Source of the DNA: Exobacillus caeni
GTDB lineage: Bacteria; Bacillota; Bacilli; Bacillales; Guptibacillaceae
Length of the DNA: 64,000 nucleotides
Assembly (NCBI RefSeq): GCF_005747095.1
Contig: NZ_SWLG01000008.1
Location: 186,001 to 250,000 of the forward strand
Reading direction: 5' to 3'
The notes below the pieces were generated by a model. That model worked only from the letters and a program-made list of their open reading frames with translations. It did not search any database and was not told the DNA's origin. Position 1 is the stretch's first letter, and each line of letters starts with the position of its first letter. This document shows, piece after piece, positions 16,671 through 24,125 of the stretch. Made by a program: the position numbers and the translations under genes.

Positions 16671-16859
16671 GAATAAAATCTGCTGAAACCCGATTAAATT
16701 TCTCTGAAATCAGAATAAATTTCTTTGAAGCGAGAATAAATCGCCCTGAACCAGGAATAAACTGCTTTGAAGTCAGAATAAGTTCTCCTGAAACTAGAAT
16801 AAATGTTTTTGAATCAAGAATAAGCTGCTCTGAAAAGCGAATAAACTTCCTGTAACTTC
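16671..16859. repeat. Tandem array of nine 21-bp units
   Basis: Nine consecutive units start at 16671, 16692, 16713, 16734, 16755, 16776, 16797, 16818 and 16839, with no indels. Each begins with gaataa, gattaa or a close variant and has a central ctgaa/ttgaa. The period of 21 keeps one reading frame, so the minus strand encodes a degenerate heptad (FILxSxK-like) across 16666-16884. That frame has no ribosome binding site and I do not call it a gene. Most units also contain a small dyad such as tttctctgaaa. The array lies between two catabolic genes. Confidence 0.9.
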
Positions 16860-16903
16860 TATCCTTCCTTCCCCGTCGTTCCATCGACAGAGTCTATACA
16901 AGA

Positions 16904-17305
16904 TTAGTAGGTTGAAAGAACGACCTTCCCCTTAATCACATCCTTATCATGCTGATTGACTGCTTTCACTTTAAAAGTCAGCTTCTCTTCATCCGTTTCG
17001 GCCAATTCTGCCTTTAACGTCACGACATCGTCCAGAAACACCATGCCTTTAAAACGGATCGAATAGTCCTGGATGAAGTAGTCTTCATAGTAAGGAGTAA
17101 ACAATTTAGCAAGGTTCCCCATCGTCCACATACCGTGCGCGATGATGCCCGGTAAACCAAGTTTTTCCGCCTCTTTGTCGATGGTGTGAATAGGATTGTA
17201 GTCTCCTGATGCTCCGGCATATTTAATAAGATCAAGCCTTGTAACCGGTGACAACGTGATATCTTGCAGCGATTCACCGATTTGCAATTCTGCTAACGCG
17301 TTCAT
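16904..17305 (-). CDS. MaoC-like (R)-specific enoyl-CoA hydratase, catalytic half
   Basis: A 133-residue hot-dog protein with the hydratase-2 signature YAGASGDYNPIHTID (about 29-43), whose Asp and His are the catalytic pair, and LPGIIAHGMWTMG. It hydrates trans-2-enoyl-CoA. Its ATG overlaps the stop of the partner gene by 4 bases (ATGA). The pair resembles two-gene MaoC heterodimers in which only one subunit is catalytic. Confidence 0.88.
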   Translation of the reverse strand: MNALAELQIGESLQDITLSPVTRLDLIKYAGASGDYNPIHTIDKEAEKLGLPGIIAHGMWTMGNLAKLFTPYYEDYFIQDYSIRFKGMVFLDDVVTLKAELAETDEEKLTFKVKAVNQHDKDVIKGKVVLSTY

Positions 17306-17754
17306 ACCATCAGCTCCTTCTTCACAGCCTCGGTTATGATGACTACCTGCTCTTCTGTAAAAATAGTTTTTCCGTCGTTATCCTCGCCGCGTCTAGTTAA
17401 AACAAGGAAACTCAATTCTCCGCTGCTTCCTTTGCGTTCATAGTAGTTCTTGATTTCAGTAGAACAATATATTTCTTCCCCGACGAAGAGCGGCCGTTCG
17501 TAATGATAGATCTGTTCGCCATGGATGAGTCCCTTGTTCGGGAGGTTCATCCCTTCGATCTCGCCGTAATCCAGAGCCCTTGGAAAAGTAGGCGGGGCAA
17601 TGTTTTGCTTGAATCGTGATTTCTTCCCATACTCTTCCGAAACGAATAGAGGATGCGGGTCGCCGATCGCCTCCGCAAACTTTTTAACAGCACCTCGTTC
17701 GATCACATTCTTTACTTTCTCAGATTTCTTTCCGATAAAATCGTGAAACATCAT
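17302..17754 (-). CDS. MaoC-like partner subunit (FAS1-dehydratase-region type)
   Basis: A 150-residue hot-dog protein of the N-terminal MaoC/HadA type. The active-site region reads AEAIGDPHPLFVSEE: the Asp is kept but the position of the catalytic His is Phe, so it is probably the structural half. It overlaps the catalytic MaoC gene by 4 bases and follows fabG by 18 bases. Start ATG at 17754 behind ggggtgg. Confidence 0.82.
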   Translation of the reverse strand: MMFHDFIGKKSEKVKNVIERGAVKKFAEAIGDPHPLFVSEEYGKKSRFKQNIAPPTFPRALDYGEIEGMNLPNKGLIHGEQIYHYERPLFVGEEIYCSTEIKNYYERKGSSGELSFLVLTRRGEDNDGKTIFTEEQVVIITEAVKKELMV

Positions 17755-17772
17755 GCCACCCCGATTTCTTAG

Positions 17773-18537
17773 TTAATTTTTTGGGCCTCCTGCTACATAC
17801 ATCACCTGTCCGCTAATAAACGAAGACTTTTCATCTGCAAAAAACGCAACAGCATTTGCGATGTCTTCCGGCTTCCCGCTTCTTCCTACCGGTATGCTGC
17901 TCACGCTCGCCTTTACAAGGTCTTCAAAGGAAATGCCGATCCGCTCAGCGGTTTGCTTCGTCATGTCAGTTTCGATAAAACCGGGTGCAACTGCGTTCGC
18001 TGTGATTCCAAACCGGCCCAGCTCGATCGCTAACGTTTTCGTGAATCCCTGCAGTCCCGCTTTGGCTGTCGAGTAGTTCGCCTGTCCTCTGTTTCCGAGA
18101 GCGGAAGTTGACGAGATGTTTATAATGCGGCCGTATTCCTGTTCCACCATATACTTTTGAACTGCCCGAGCAGCGTAAAAAGAACCTTTCAGATGAACTT
18201 CCATCACGGTATCCCAGTCTGAATCTGTCATTTTAAACAGCATGTTATCGCGGATAACACCGGCATTATTTACGAGGATATCGATCGATCCGAACGCCTC
18301 GTTCACCTCATTAGCAGCTGCTTCGATCTGTTCCGCATCTGCTACGTTCGCTGCCTTCGTAAAAATGTCATAACCGCGTTCTTTAAATTCAGACACCGTT
18401 TCACTTAAAGCTTCTTCGTTAATATCGATGATCGCTACCTTTGCTCCTTCTTCTGCGAACCTCCCTGCGATCGCTTTTCCGATCCCACGGCTTCCGCCTG
18501 TAATAAATGCCACTCTTCCATCAAATCGATTCGCCAT
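17773..18537 (-). CDS. FabG-like 3-oxoacyl reductase / 3-hydroxyacyl-CoA dehydrogenase
   Basis: A 254-residue SDR with TGGSRGIG (14-21), NNAG, catalytic Ser in NISSTSALG, YSTAK and NAVAPGFIETDMT. The FabG-type signatures are clear. Housekeeping fabG normally lies with fabD and acpP, so this copy probably works in degradation. ATG behind tggaggtag. It heads the fabG-maoC-maoC group; a near-consensus cre box lies at 18595-18608. Confidence 0.9.
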   Translation of the reverse strand: MANRFDGRVAFITGGSRGIGKAIAGRFAEEGAKVAIIDINEEALSETVSEFKERGYDIFTKAANVADAEQIEAAANEVNEAFGSIDILVNNAGVIRDNMLFKMTDSDWDTVMEVHLKGSFYAARAVQKYMVEQEYGRIINISSTSALGNRGQANYSTAKAGLQGFTKTLAIELGRFGITANAVAPGFIETDMTKQTAERIGISFEDLVKASVSSIPVGRSGKPEDIANAVAFFADEKSSFISGQVMYVAGGPKN

Positions 18538-18594
18538 GCTAGCTACCTCCAGTTTGTATGTAATACTTGTTTTAATAGAGATTTACTTCCTTCA

Positions 18595-18608
18595 TTTAAA
18601 CGCTTTCA
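18595..18608 (-). promoter_or_regulatory. Near-consensus cre (CcpA) site
   Basis: TGAAAGCGTTTAAA on the minus strand matches TGWAARCGYTWNCW except for one base. It lies 58 bases before the fabG start and after the stop of the acyl-CoA dehydrogenase gene. Confidence 0.5.
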
Positions 18609-18636
18609 TTTTCATAAAAATTAATACGGGCAAAAA

Positions 18637-19815
18637 TCAAACGTACTGCCCAACCTTCACATGCCCTTTCAGCAAGTTTCTTGAGATGATCAAGCGCTGG
18701 ATCTCATCCGTACCATCGTATATTCTCCACAACCTTGCTTCCCGGTACCACCGTTCGATCGGCAGTTCCCTCGTGTAACCCATCCCGCCATGAATTTGAA
18801 GGACACGGTCTACTACGCGGTTGCCCATGTTGGAGCCGTATAGTTTTGCCATCGATGCCAGGTGGCGGTTATCCTCACCCTCATCAAGTGTAAAAGCGGC
18901 ATTTAGGACGAGCCATTTTGCAGCTTCGATCTCGACTGCAGAGTCAGCAATCTGCCATTGGATCGCCTGCCTGCTCGCGATCGGCTTTCCAAACGTTTCA
19001 CGTTCGTTCGCATAATCGATCGCCATGTTCAACAACCGTTCTGCCGCTCCGACCGCACGGGCACCGACGATCCAGCGGGCGAATCCGATCCACTCAAGGC
19101 CAAGATTATATCCCCCGTTCACTTCTCCTAAAATATTCTTTTCAGGAACCCGGACGTTATCAAAGATCAATCCGGCAGGTCCCCATTCTCCCATCGTATG
19201 GATGTACTCGGATTTCCAGCCCATCTCACGGTCAACGATGAAGCAGGTGACTCCTTTCCTTCCGTGAGAAGATTGGTGCAGCTCTTTGTCGGTGATCGCG
19301 ATGACCATGACAAAATCGGCTTCGTTTCCGCCTGTGATAAACGTTTTTTCGCCGTTTAATACCCATTCGTCGCCGTCTTTAACAGCGGTCATCTTAATGT
19401 TTCTCGTATCAGACCCTGCACCAGGTTCGGTTATGGCAAAGCAGGATTTTTTCTCACCATTGATCGTAGGGATCAGGTACTCTTTCTTTTGTTCTTCGTT
19501 TGCACGATATAAGATGATGTCAGCTGAACCTCCAAATTGAAACGGAACAAATGTCTTCGACGTCTCCATCAGCACGATAGCCATCATCATCTGTCCGAGG
19601 TCCGCACCGGCATATTCCTCCGGCGTGTTGATTCCCCAGAAGCCAGCATTTTTTGCTTTTAACTGCAGTTCTTTCAATTTTCCCGGCGGCAGGCTCGGCC
19701 GCCCTTCTCTCTCATTTCTCAACACCTCGTTCTCCAGCGGCATCAATTCATTTTCTACAAACCTTCTGATCGTTTTCTGAACCATCTTTTGTTCATCTGT
19801 TAAACGCAAATACAT
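18637..19815 (-). CDS. Acyl-CoA dehydrogenase with Asp at the catalytic-base motif
   Basis: A 392-residue FAD enzyme. FAD/substrate motifs are CFAITEPGAGSDTRN and WVLNGEKTFITGG; the C-terminal part has QIHGGMGYTRELPIERWYREARLWRIYDGTDEIQR. In MCAD the base is Glu376 in YEGT; here that position is Asp (YDGT), as in ACAD10/11-like enzymes. I start at the ATG at 19815 (MYLRLTDEQK), the usual N-terminus; the open frame extends to a GTG at 19857 next to the operator. The palindrome at 19861-19878 marks it as the first gene of a TetR-controlled unit. Confidence 0.88.
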   Translation of the reverse strand: MYLRLTDEQKMVQKTIRRFVENELMPLENEVLRNEREGRPSLPPGKLKELQLKAKNAGFWGINTPEEYAGADLGQMMMAIVLMETSKTFVPFQFGGSADIILYRANEEQKKEYLIPTINGEKKSCFAITEPGAGSDTRNIKMTAVKDGDEWVLNGEKTFITGGNEADFVMVIAITDKELHQSSHGRKGVTCFIVDREMGWKSEYIHTMGEWGPAGLIFDNVRVPEKNILGEVNGGYNLGLEWIGFARWIVGARAVGAAERLLNMAIDYANERETFGKPIASRQAIQWQIADSAVEIEAAKWLVLNAAFTLDEGEDNRHLASMAKLYGSNMGNRVVDRVLQIHGGMGYTRELPIERWYREARLWRIYDGTDEIQRLIISRNLLKGHVKVGQYV

Positions 19816-19860
19816 GAGACCATCCCCATTCTCCATAGTTAAATGAATTTGCAACACTGT

Positions 19861-19878
19861 ATACCAACCGGTTGGTAT
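19861..19878. promoter_or_regulatory. TetR-type operator, perfect 18-bp palindrome
   Basis: ATACCAACCGGTTGGTAT is its own reverse complement and shares the core ACYAACCGGTTRGT with 13941-13954. It lies directly after a TATAAC -10-like box (minus strand, 19879-19884), so a bound repressor would cover the start of transcription of the acyl-CoA dehydrogenase gene. Confidence 0.75.
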
Positions 19879-19952
19879 GTTATAGTTTTATTTTATTTTT
19901 AATTTTCAGAAAACACAACCCTATTTTACGAATTTTTCTTCCATACCGGCGC

Positions 19953-21104
19953 TTACTGGTTGTATTCCTTACGGAGCTGGCCTGCAATGATGTTTTTTTG
20001 AATCTCAGAAGTTCCTTCATAGATTCTTGTGATCCTTGCGTCCCGGTAAAATCTTTCTATCGGATAGTCAGAAATATACCCGAGCCCGCCATGCACCTGA
20101 AGCGCTTTATCCGCTACTCGGTTGTAAACTTCAGAGCCATAAAGCTTAAGCATCGCTGCTTCTTTGATCACCTTTTTCCCTTCTTCCACCATCCAGGCAA
20201 CACGGTAAGTGAACGAACGGAGTGCCTCGATCTCGACCGCCATTTCTGCAACCATGTGCGCGACCGCTTGATGTTCGATGATCGGCACGCCGAACTGAAC
20301 TCTATCCTCAACATACGCCAGGCTCATATCAAGCAGCTTCTGGCAGGATCCCAGATTCCTAGCGGCAAGGCCAGCCCGTCCGTTCGCCAGTATTTTAAGC
20401 GCGTTCACATATCCTTTTCCGAGTTCCCCGAGCACATTTTCTTCCGGTACTTCGCAATCCTCAAATATTAATTCCGCTGAGTGAGAGCCTTTCAAGCCCA
20501 TCTTTTCCTCCACTGCCCCCAGATGGAATCCCGGAAACCCTTTTTCCACGATAAAAGAAGTGATTCCCTTCGCCCCTTTAGAAGGGTCGGTTACCGCCAT
20601 CACCGTGAACACATCTGCTTCAGTCGCGTTCGTGATATAATGCTTTGTGCCGTTCAGGATATATTTATCGCCCTTTTTAGCAGCGGTGGTCTTCAGGTTG
20701 GAGGCGTTCGATCCTGCTGCAGGTTCCGTTAAAGCGAATGCGCCGATCTTCTCTCCCGCCGCCATGGCAGGCAGGTACTTTTCCTTCTGTTCATCGTTTC
20801 CCATCTCTACGATCCCGACTGTTCCGATCCCTGTGTGCGCACCGATCAAGGTCGTAAATCCATTGTGCGTTTTTCCGAGCTCTTCATAAAGCGCGCATTT
20901 CCCGACCATTCCAATTCCCAGGCCGCCATATTCTTCCGGAATACTCAGCCCAAACAAACCCATTTCCTTCGAAAGCTGGATGATACGCTCCGGAACCCTG
21001 TCTTCTTTTTCGATCTGCATCGCTACTTTTTCAACTTCCTCTTCCACAAACTTACGGATGTTACTTTTTAAAAACTCGATATCTTCGTCCAGACGAAAGT
21101 CCAT
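19953..21104 (-). CDS. Acyl-CoA dehydrogenase
   Basis: A 383-residue acyl-CoA dehydrogenase with GAFALTEPAAGSNASN, YILNGTKHYITN and the catalytic-base motif RIYEGTSEIQKNI (Glu kept). It forms the 2,3-double bond of an acyl-CoA and passes electrons to ETF; no etf gene is in the window. The ATG at 21104 has taggaggg upstream; the frame is open further to 21257 but that part overlaps the thioesterase gene. It ends 75 bases before the operator of the next unit. Confidence 0.9.
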   Translation of the reverse strand: MDFRLDEDIEFLKSNIRKFVEEEVEKVAMQIEKEDRVPERIIQLSKEMGLFGLSIPEEYGGLGIGMVGKCALYEELGKTHNGFTTLIGAHTGIGTVGIVEMGNDEQKEKYLPAMAAGEKIGAFALTEPAAGSNASNLKTTAAKKGDKYILNGTKHYITNATEADVFTVMAVTDPSKGAKGITSFIVEKGFPGFHLGAVEEKMGLKGSHSAELIFEDCEVPEENVLGELGKGYVNALKILANGRAGLAARNLGSCQKLLDMSLAYVEDRVQFGVPIIEHQAVAHMVAEMAVEIEALRSFTYRVAWMVEEGKKVIKEAAMLKLYGSEVYNRVADKALQVHGGLGYISDYPIERFYRDARITRIYEGTSEIQKNIIAGQLRKEYNQ

Positions 21105-21132
21105 ACTCTTTTCCCTCCTATGTAAAAAATCT

Positions 21133-21549
21133 TTATCTCCGTTTGGTTGCCTTAAAGGTCCCAGTCCCTTTTGCAAGCAGGTTGCCTTCCCCGTCAAATA
21201 CTTCCCCCTCCCCCATTTTAATTTTTCTTCCGTTTCCATAAGTCCTGGCTTTTGCAACGACCTTACCGCTTTTCACTTCTGCAATGTACTGGATATTGAG
21301 ATCGACCGTAACGACAGGAAGGCCGATCTCAGACCTTAACTTCAGGCTGATGATGTTGTCTATAATCGTTGCGTAAACACCTCCATGAAGGCTTCCGTGT
21401 GTGTTTAAAAGTTTTTCCTCGACCGGCAGTTCCAGCGTCACTTCCTCTTCCGTTAGCTTGATCAACCGGAAACCGAGCAATTGAAAGAAGGGACTTGTTT
21501 CAAAATCTTGCCTGATCTTGTTTAATTGAATATCTTGATTTGTTTCCAT
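21133..21549 (-). CDS. PaaI-type hot-dog thioesterase
   Basis: A 138-residue PaaI/YdiI-type acyl-CoA thioesterase. The signature LLNTHGSLHGGVYATIIDNI holds the HGG and the active-site Asp region. I chose the ATG at 21549 because AAGGGG lies 7 bases upstream; earlier in-frame starts go up to 21579. It lies between a GNAT gene and an acyl-CoA dehydrogenase gene on the same strand, with short spacers. Confidence 0.85.
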   Translation of the reverse strand: METNQDIQLNKIRQDFETSPFFQLLGFRLIKLTEEEVTLELPVEEKLLNTHGSLHGGVYATIIDNIISLKLRSEIGLPVVTVDLNIQYIAEVKSGKVVAKARTYGNGRKIKMGEGEVFDGEGNLLAKGTGTFKATKRR

Positions 21550-21593
21550 TTCCATTCCCCTTTGTTTCATAAAATCCACGTTCCTTCCTGCAT

Positions 21594-22142
21594 TTACTCC
21601 TGGTTAAGCCTCCCCATAATGATGGTGCCGTAGTAATTCCCGTCAGACAGTACTTTGTCTCCCTTCAAAATCCCCTCTACTTCAAAGCCGTATTTCTTGT
21701 AGAGCTTGATCGCTTTTTCATTCGTTTCGAGCACACTCAAGGTCATTTTTTTGATTTCGTTTGAATCTGCCCAGTGAATGCATGCTGCCAAAAGTTTTTC
21801 TCCCATTTTGTATCCCCAGTAATCTTTTAAAACAGCGACTCCAAATTCTACTTTATGGGAAAAGCGTTTTAGTTTGCTCCCTTCGCATCTGGCAAAACCT
21901 GCTATTCTCCCGTTTACCTCCGCAACTAAGAAGAGGTTATTCCTGCTTTCGGTATCCTCCTTAATCAGCTTTTTAAATCCTGGTTCGTCAATGACTGCCT
22001 CTCCCTTCTCTCTATCTAGATTTTCGGTTTCACCATCTGCCTGAAGCCTTACTTCGGACAACATTTCCGCATCTTTCTCTTCTGCTGATCTTATAACGTA
22101 AGATAAATCTCGAACCGCGAAATCTCCTGGTTGAATGACCAT
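21594..22142 (-). CDS. GNAT-family N-acetyltransferase
   Basis: A 182-residue GNAT protein. The acetyl-CoA-binding motif region reads VAVLKDYWGYKMGEKLLAACIHWA (about 103-126), followed by LSVLETNEKAIKLYKKYGFEVEGI, the RimJ/RimL-like C-terminal motif. The substrate is unknown. Start ATG behind gaggggt. It may be the first gene of the unit with the thioesterase and dehydrogenase, but a role in that pathway is not obvious. Confidence 0.85.
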   Translation of the reverse strand: MVIQPGDFAVRDLSYVIRSAEEKDAEMLSEVRLQADGETENLDREKGEAVIDEPGFKKLIKEDTESRNNLFLVAEVNGRIAGFARCEGSKLKRFSHKVEFGVAVLKDYWGYKMGEKLLAACIHWADSNEIKKMTLSVLETNEKAIKLYKKYGFEVEGILKGDKVLSDGNYYGTIIMGRLNQE

Positions 22143-22294
22143 TTTTCTTGTACCCCTCGCTGATCTCGTTATTTTTACATAATAAACAGGAGTTGAATGA
22201 ACAACTCCCTGGCTTTAAGCTTATAAATTTATATTCTACAAACTCGCGCTTTCTCCTTTTCTTCTACCAACCCTCTCAGGACATGAAGCTTCCA

Positions 22295-22459
22295 CTAGTC
22301 CTTTTCATTCAATTCTTTCAATCTCTTCAGAGCGACAATCATTTCATTGTTCTCTAATTTCTGGCGTTCGAGCATACTCGATATCGTTCTTACTTTGAAA
22401 AAAAGATAAAACAATATGCCGAACTGGATGATTGTAAGCAATATCGTCATTAAAACCAT
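22295..22459 (-). CDS. Small single-pass membrane protein
   Basis: A 54-residue protein: a hydrophobic N-terminal helix (LMTILLTIIQFGILFYLFF) followed by a basic, charged helical tail ending LKELNEKD. ATG preceded by agggggat at suitable spacing. I do not recognise the family. It stands alone between the GNAT gene and the VOC gene. Confidence 0.65.
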   Translation of the reverse strand: MVLMTILLTIIQFGILFYLFFKVRTISSMLERQKLENNEMIVALKRLKELNEKD

Positions 22460-22487
22460 TTCTATCCCCCTGTTATTTCAATAAACT

Positions 22488-22892
22488 TTATCTTAAGTGT
22501 GCAAAGCGTTTTTCTTCATACAGTCCCGGAAGATAAGCTTCCATCAGGTTCCCGTCTGGATCAGTGAATTTAAAATGTGCTTTGCTGCCTTCCAGCACGT
22601 TTACACCCTTACTTATTAGTTGCTCCCTGCATTGTTCAGCCTGCTCTTCTGAGATCGCAAACACCGGGTGCGTGCCATTCGCACCGTTATCAGACAGATC
22701 TTCTCCCTCTGCTAGCTCGATCAAACAAACAAGTGTCGACGGATTAGTGCTATGTTCATCAAATGCCAGAACAACCGTTGTCCCGTAGTCATGTTTTACG
22801 GCAAGTCCAAGTATTTCCTGATACCATTTACTCGCCCGGTCTATTTCTTTTACTCGAAAATTAATCTGGTTAACGCCTGAAAATAAGTTCAT
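22488..22892 (-). CDS. VOC-superfamily (glyoxalase-like) protein
   Basis: A 134-residue protein with one vicinal-oxygen-chelate domain: INFRVKEIDRASKWYQEILGLAVKHD near the start and FKFTDPDGNLMEAYLPG near the end. Metal-binding His and Glu positions are plausible, but the reaction is unknown. It starts 3 bases after the sigma-factor stop, so the two genes are one operon and it may be a target or partner of that sigma factor. Confidence 0.85.
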   Translation of the reverse strand: MNLFSGVNQINFRVKEIDRASKWYQEILGLAVKHDYGTTVVLAFDEHSTNPSTLVCLIELAEGEDLSDNGANGTHPVFAISEEQAEQCREQLISKGVNVLEGSKAHFKFTDPDGNLMEAYLPGLYEEKRFAHLR

Positions 22893-22894
22893 CG

Positions 22895-23851
22895 TTAAGT
22901 ATCCTTTCCTTGATAGATGTATCCGTTTAGATGGGCTGAAATTCCCAGTTCTTTTGCAGCTTTCTCCAACAGGTCATTACAAAAATAATAGTCACGCTTT
23001 TTCATAATCAGACTTTCCTCTATTTCGAGCTGGATTAAATCGTATAATGTCTCTTTTCCTTCGAATTCTGTGAGCACAACGATCGTCGGCTGGTTCCAAA
23101 GATATTTAAGATAGCCTTTCATCGGCTTCGGATCATTGGCCCAGCCCTCAAGTGAATGTTTCCGAACGATATCCTTGCCATGCTCCACTGATGTATGGAC
23201 AATATCATTCACTACATTCTCATCCATCAATCTAGCAATAGCATCTGGATCACGCCTGTTAAAAGCCTCGATGTAAGACTCGACGGTACGCTGCTGTCCT
23301 TTTGTTAAAGTTTCTTGTCCTGGCACCTCTGATAAAGGTACTTCACGGGCTTTTTTCAAGGAAGTTCTTGCTCGATACAGCATTTGCTTAACCGCTCCTT
23401 CTGTTGTGCCGATGATTTCAGCGATCTCATTGCCGGTAAAATCGAACACATCACACAAGAGAACGACTACCCTTTGACGAGGCGGCAAGTGCTGGACCAG
23501 CGTTTCCATCGCTTCTCTCGTTTCATGATAATAAGGCTCCTCAAGTGAATATTCCAGTTCAACTAGTTCTTTCAACACAGGCTGTTGTTTCTTCTGAATG
23601 TTGATCCACGTATTCGTAGCGATGCGAAACAGATATGCTTTCGTGACTACTGGCTGAACAAGGCGGGCGATCGCCCCGTAGGCTTTTAGTAACGTTTCCT
23701 GGACGAGGTCTTCGGCATCCCATGGAGACCCTGTGGTCATTAAGCAATAGCGCCATAATGCGGGGCGGTAAGGTTCTACCAGCAGATCAAATTCTCTTTT
23801 TATTTCTTTCATGGCTCTTTGATAATCGCTCAAGTTCGCAGTTTCCAGCAT
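22895..23851 (-). CDS. ECF sigma factor with SnoaL-like C-terminal domain
   Basis: A 318-residue protein with the architecture of the one at 6341-7285: region 2 (TTGSPWDAEDLVQETLLKAYG, AYLFRIATNTWIN), region 4 (LPPRQRVVVLLCDVFDFTGNEIAEIIGTTEGAVKQMLYRARTSLKK) and a SnoaL-like domain about 185-300. TGSPWD and RIATNTWI are shared by both. ATG behind aaaggagg. It forms an operon with the VOC gene. No anti-sigma gene is adjacent. Confidence 0.9.
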   Translation of the reverse strand: MLETANLSDYQRAMKEIKREFDLLVEPYRPALWRYCLMTTGSPWDAEDLVQETLLKAYGAIARLVQPVVTKAYLFRIATNTWINIQKKQQPVLKELVELEYSLEEPYYHETREAMETLVQHLPPRQRVVVLLCDVFDFTGNEIAEIIGTTEGAVKQMLYRARTSLKKAREVPLSEVPGQETLTKGQQRTVESYIEAFNRRDPDAIARLMDENVVNDIVHTSVEHGKDIVRKHSLEGWANDPKPMKGYLKYLWNQPTIVVLTEFEGKETLYDLIQLEIEESLIMKKRDYYFCNDLLEKAAKELGISAHLNGYIYQGKDT

Positions 23852-23938
23852 TAGCTCCTCCTTTCCATTCCTTCACCTTTATAAACAATGCATAGATCCA
23901 AAAAGTTACGGTCATTCTGATTTTTTTATTTCGACAAA

Positions 23939-23978
23939 AAAGAGGCGCTTCCTGTTTGATTAGGAAAAGAGCCTCTTT
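23939..23978 (-). terminator. Hairpin with T tail upstream of the sigma-factor gene
   Basis: Arms aaagaggc (23939-23946) and gcctcttt (23971-23978) with an inner ttcct/aggaa pair. On the minus strand it is followed by a run of T, so it ends transcription coming from the YdeI gene. Confidence 0.7.
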
Positions 23979-24011
23979 CTCTCGCTCACTATACTGCGCG
24001 ATCATAACGAG

Positions 24012-24061
24012 AAAAAGTAGTTCGGTTTACAGGCAGGCAACCTTGATCCGAACTACTTTTT
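24012..24061. terminator. 14-bp hairpin with A and T flanks
   Basis: Arms aaaaagtagttcgg (24012-24025) and ccgaactacttttt (24048-24061) around a 22-nt loop. Together with 23939-23978 it gives two successive terminators between the YdeI and sigma-factor genes. Confidence 0.7.
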
Positions 24062-24125
24062 TCGTAATATATATTTGTAGGACAAAAGTTAAATGTATTG
24101 CTCACTTATTTTCGCATCCTATAGG

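Noticed and set aside
16671-16859. Possible CRISPR array
   Set aside because: The units are contiguous 21-mers without unique spacers, and no cas gene is in the window.
16666-16884. 72-codon minus-strand frame with heptad repeats
   Set aside because: It is the direct result of the 21-bp tandem repeat, has no ribosome binding site and resembles no protein; treated as a DNA repeat.
19953-21257. Longer version of the second acyl-CoA dehydrogenase
   Set aside because: The first 51 codons lie in thioesterase sequence and the spacer; the ATG at 21104 has the ribosome binding site and the normal N-terminus.
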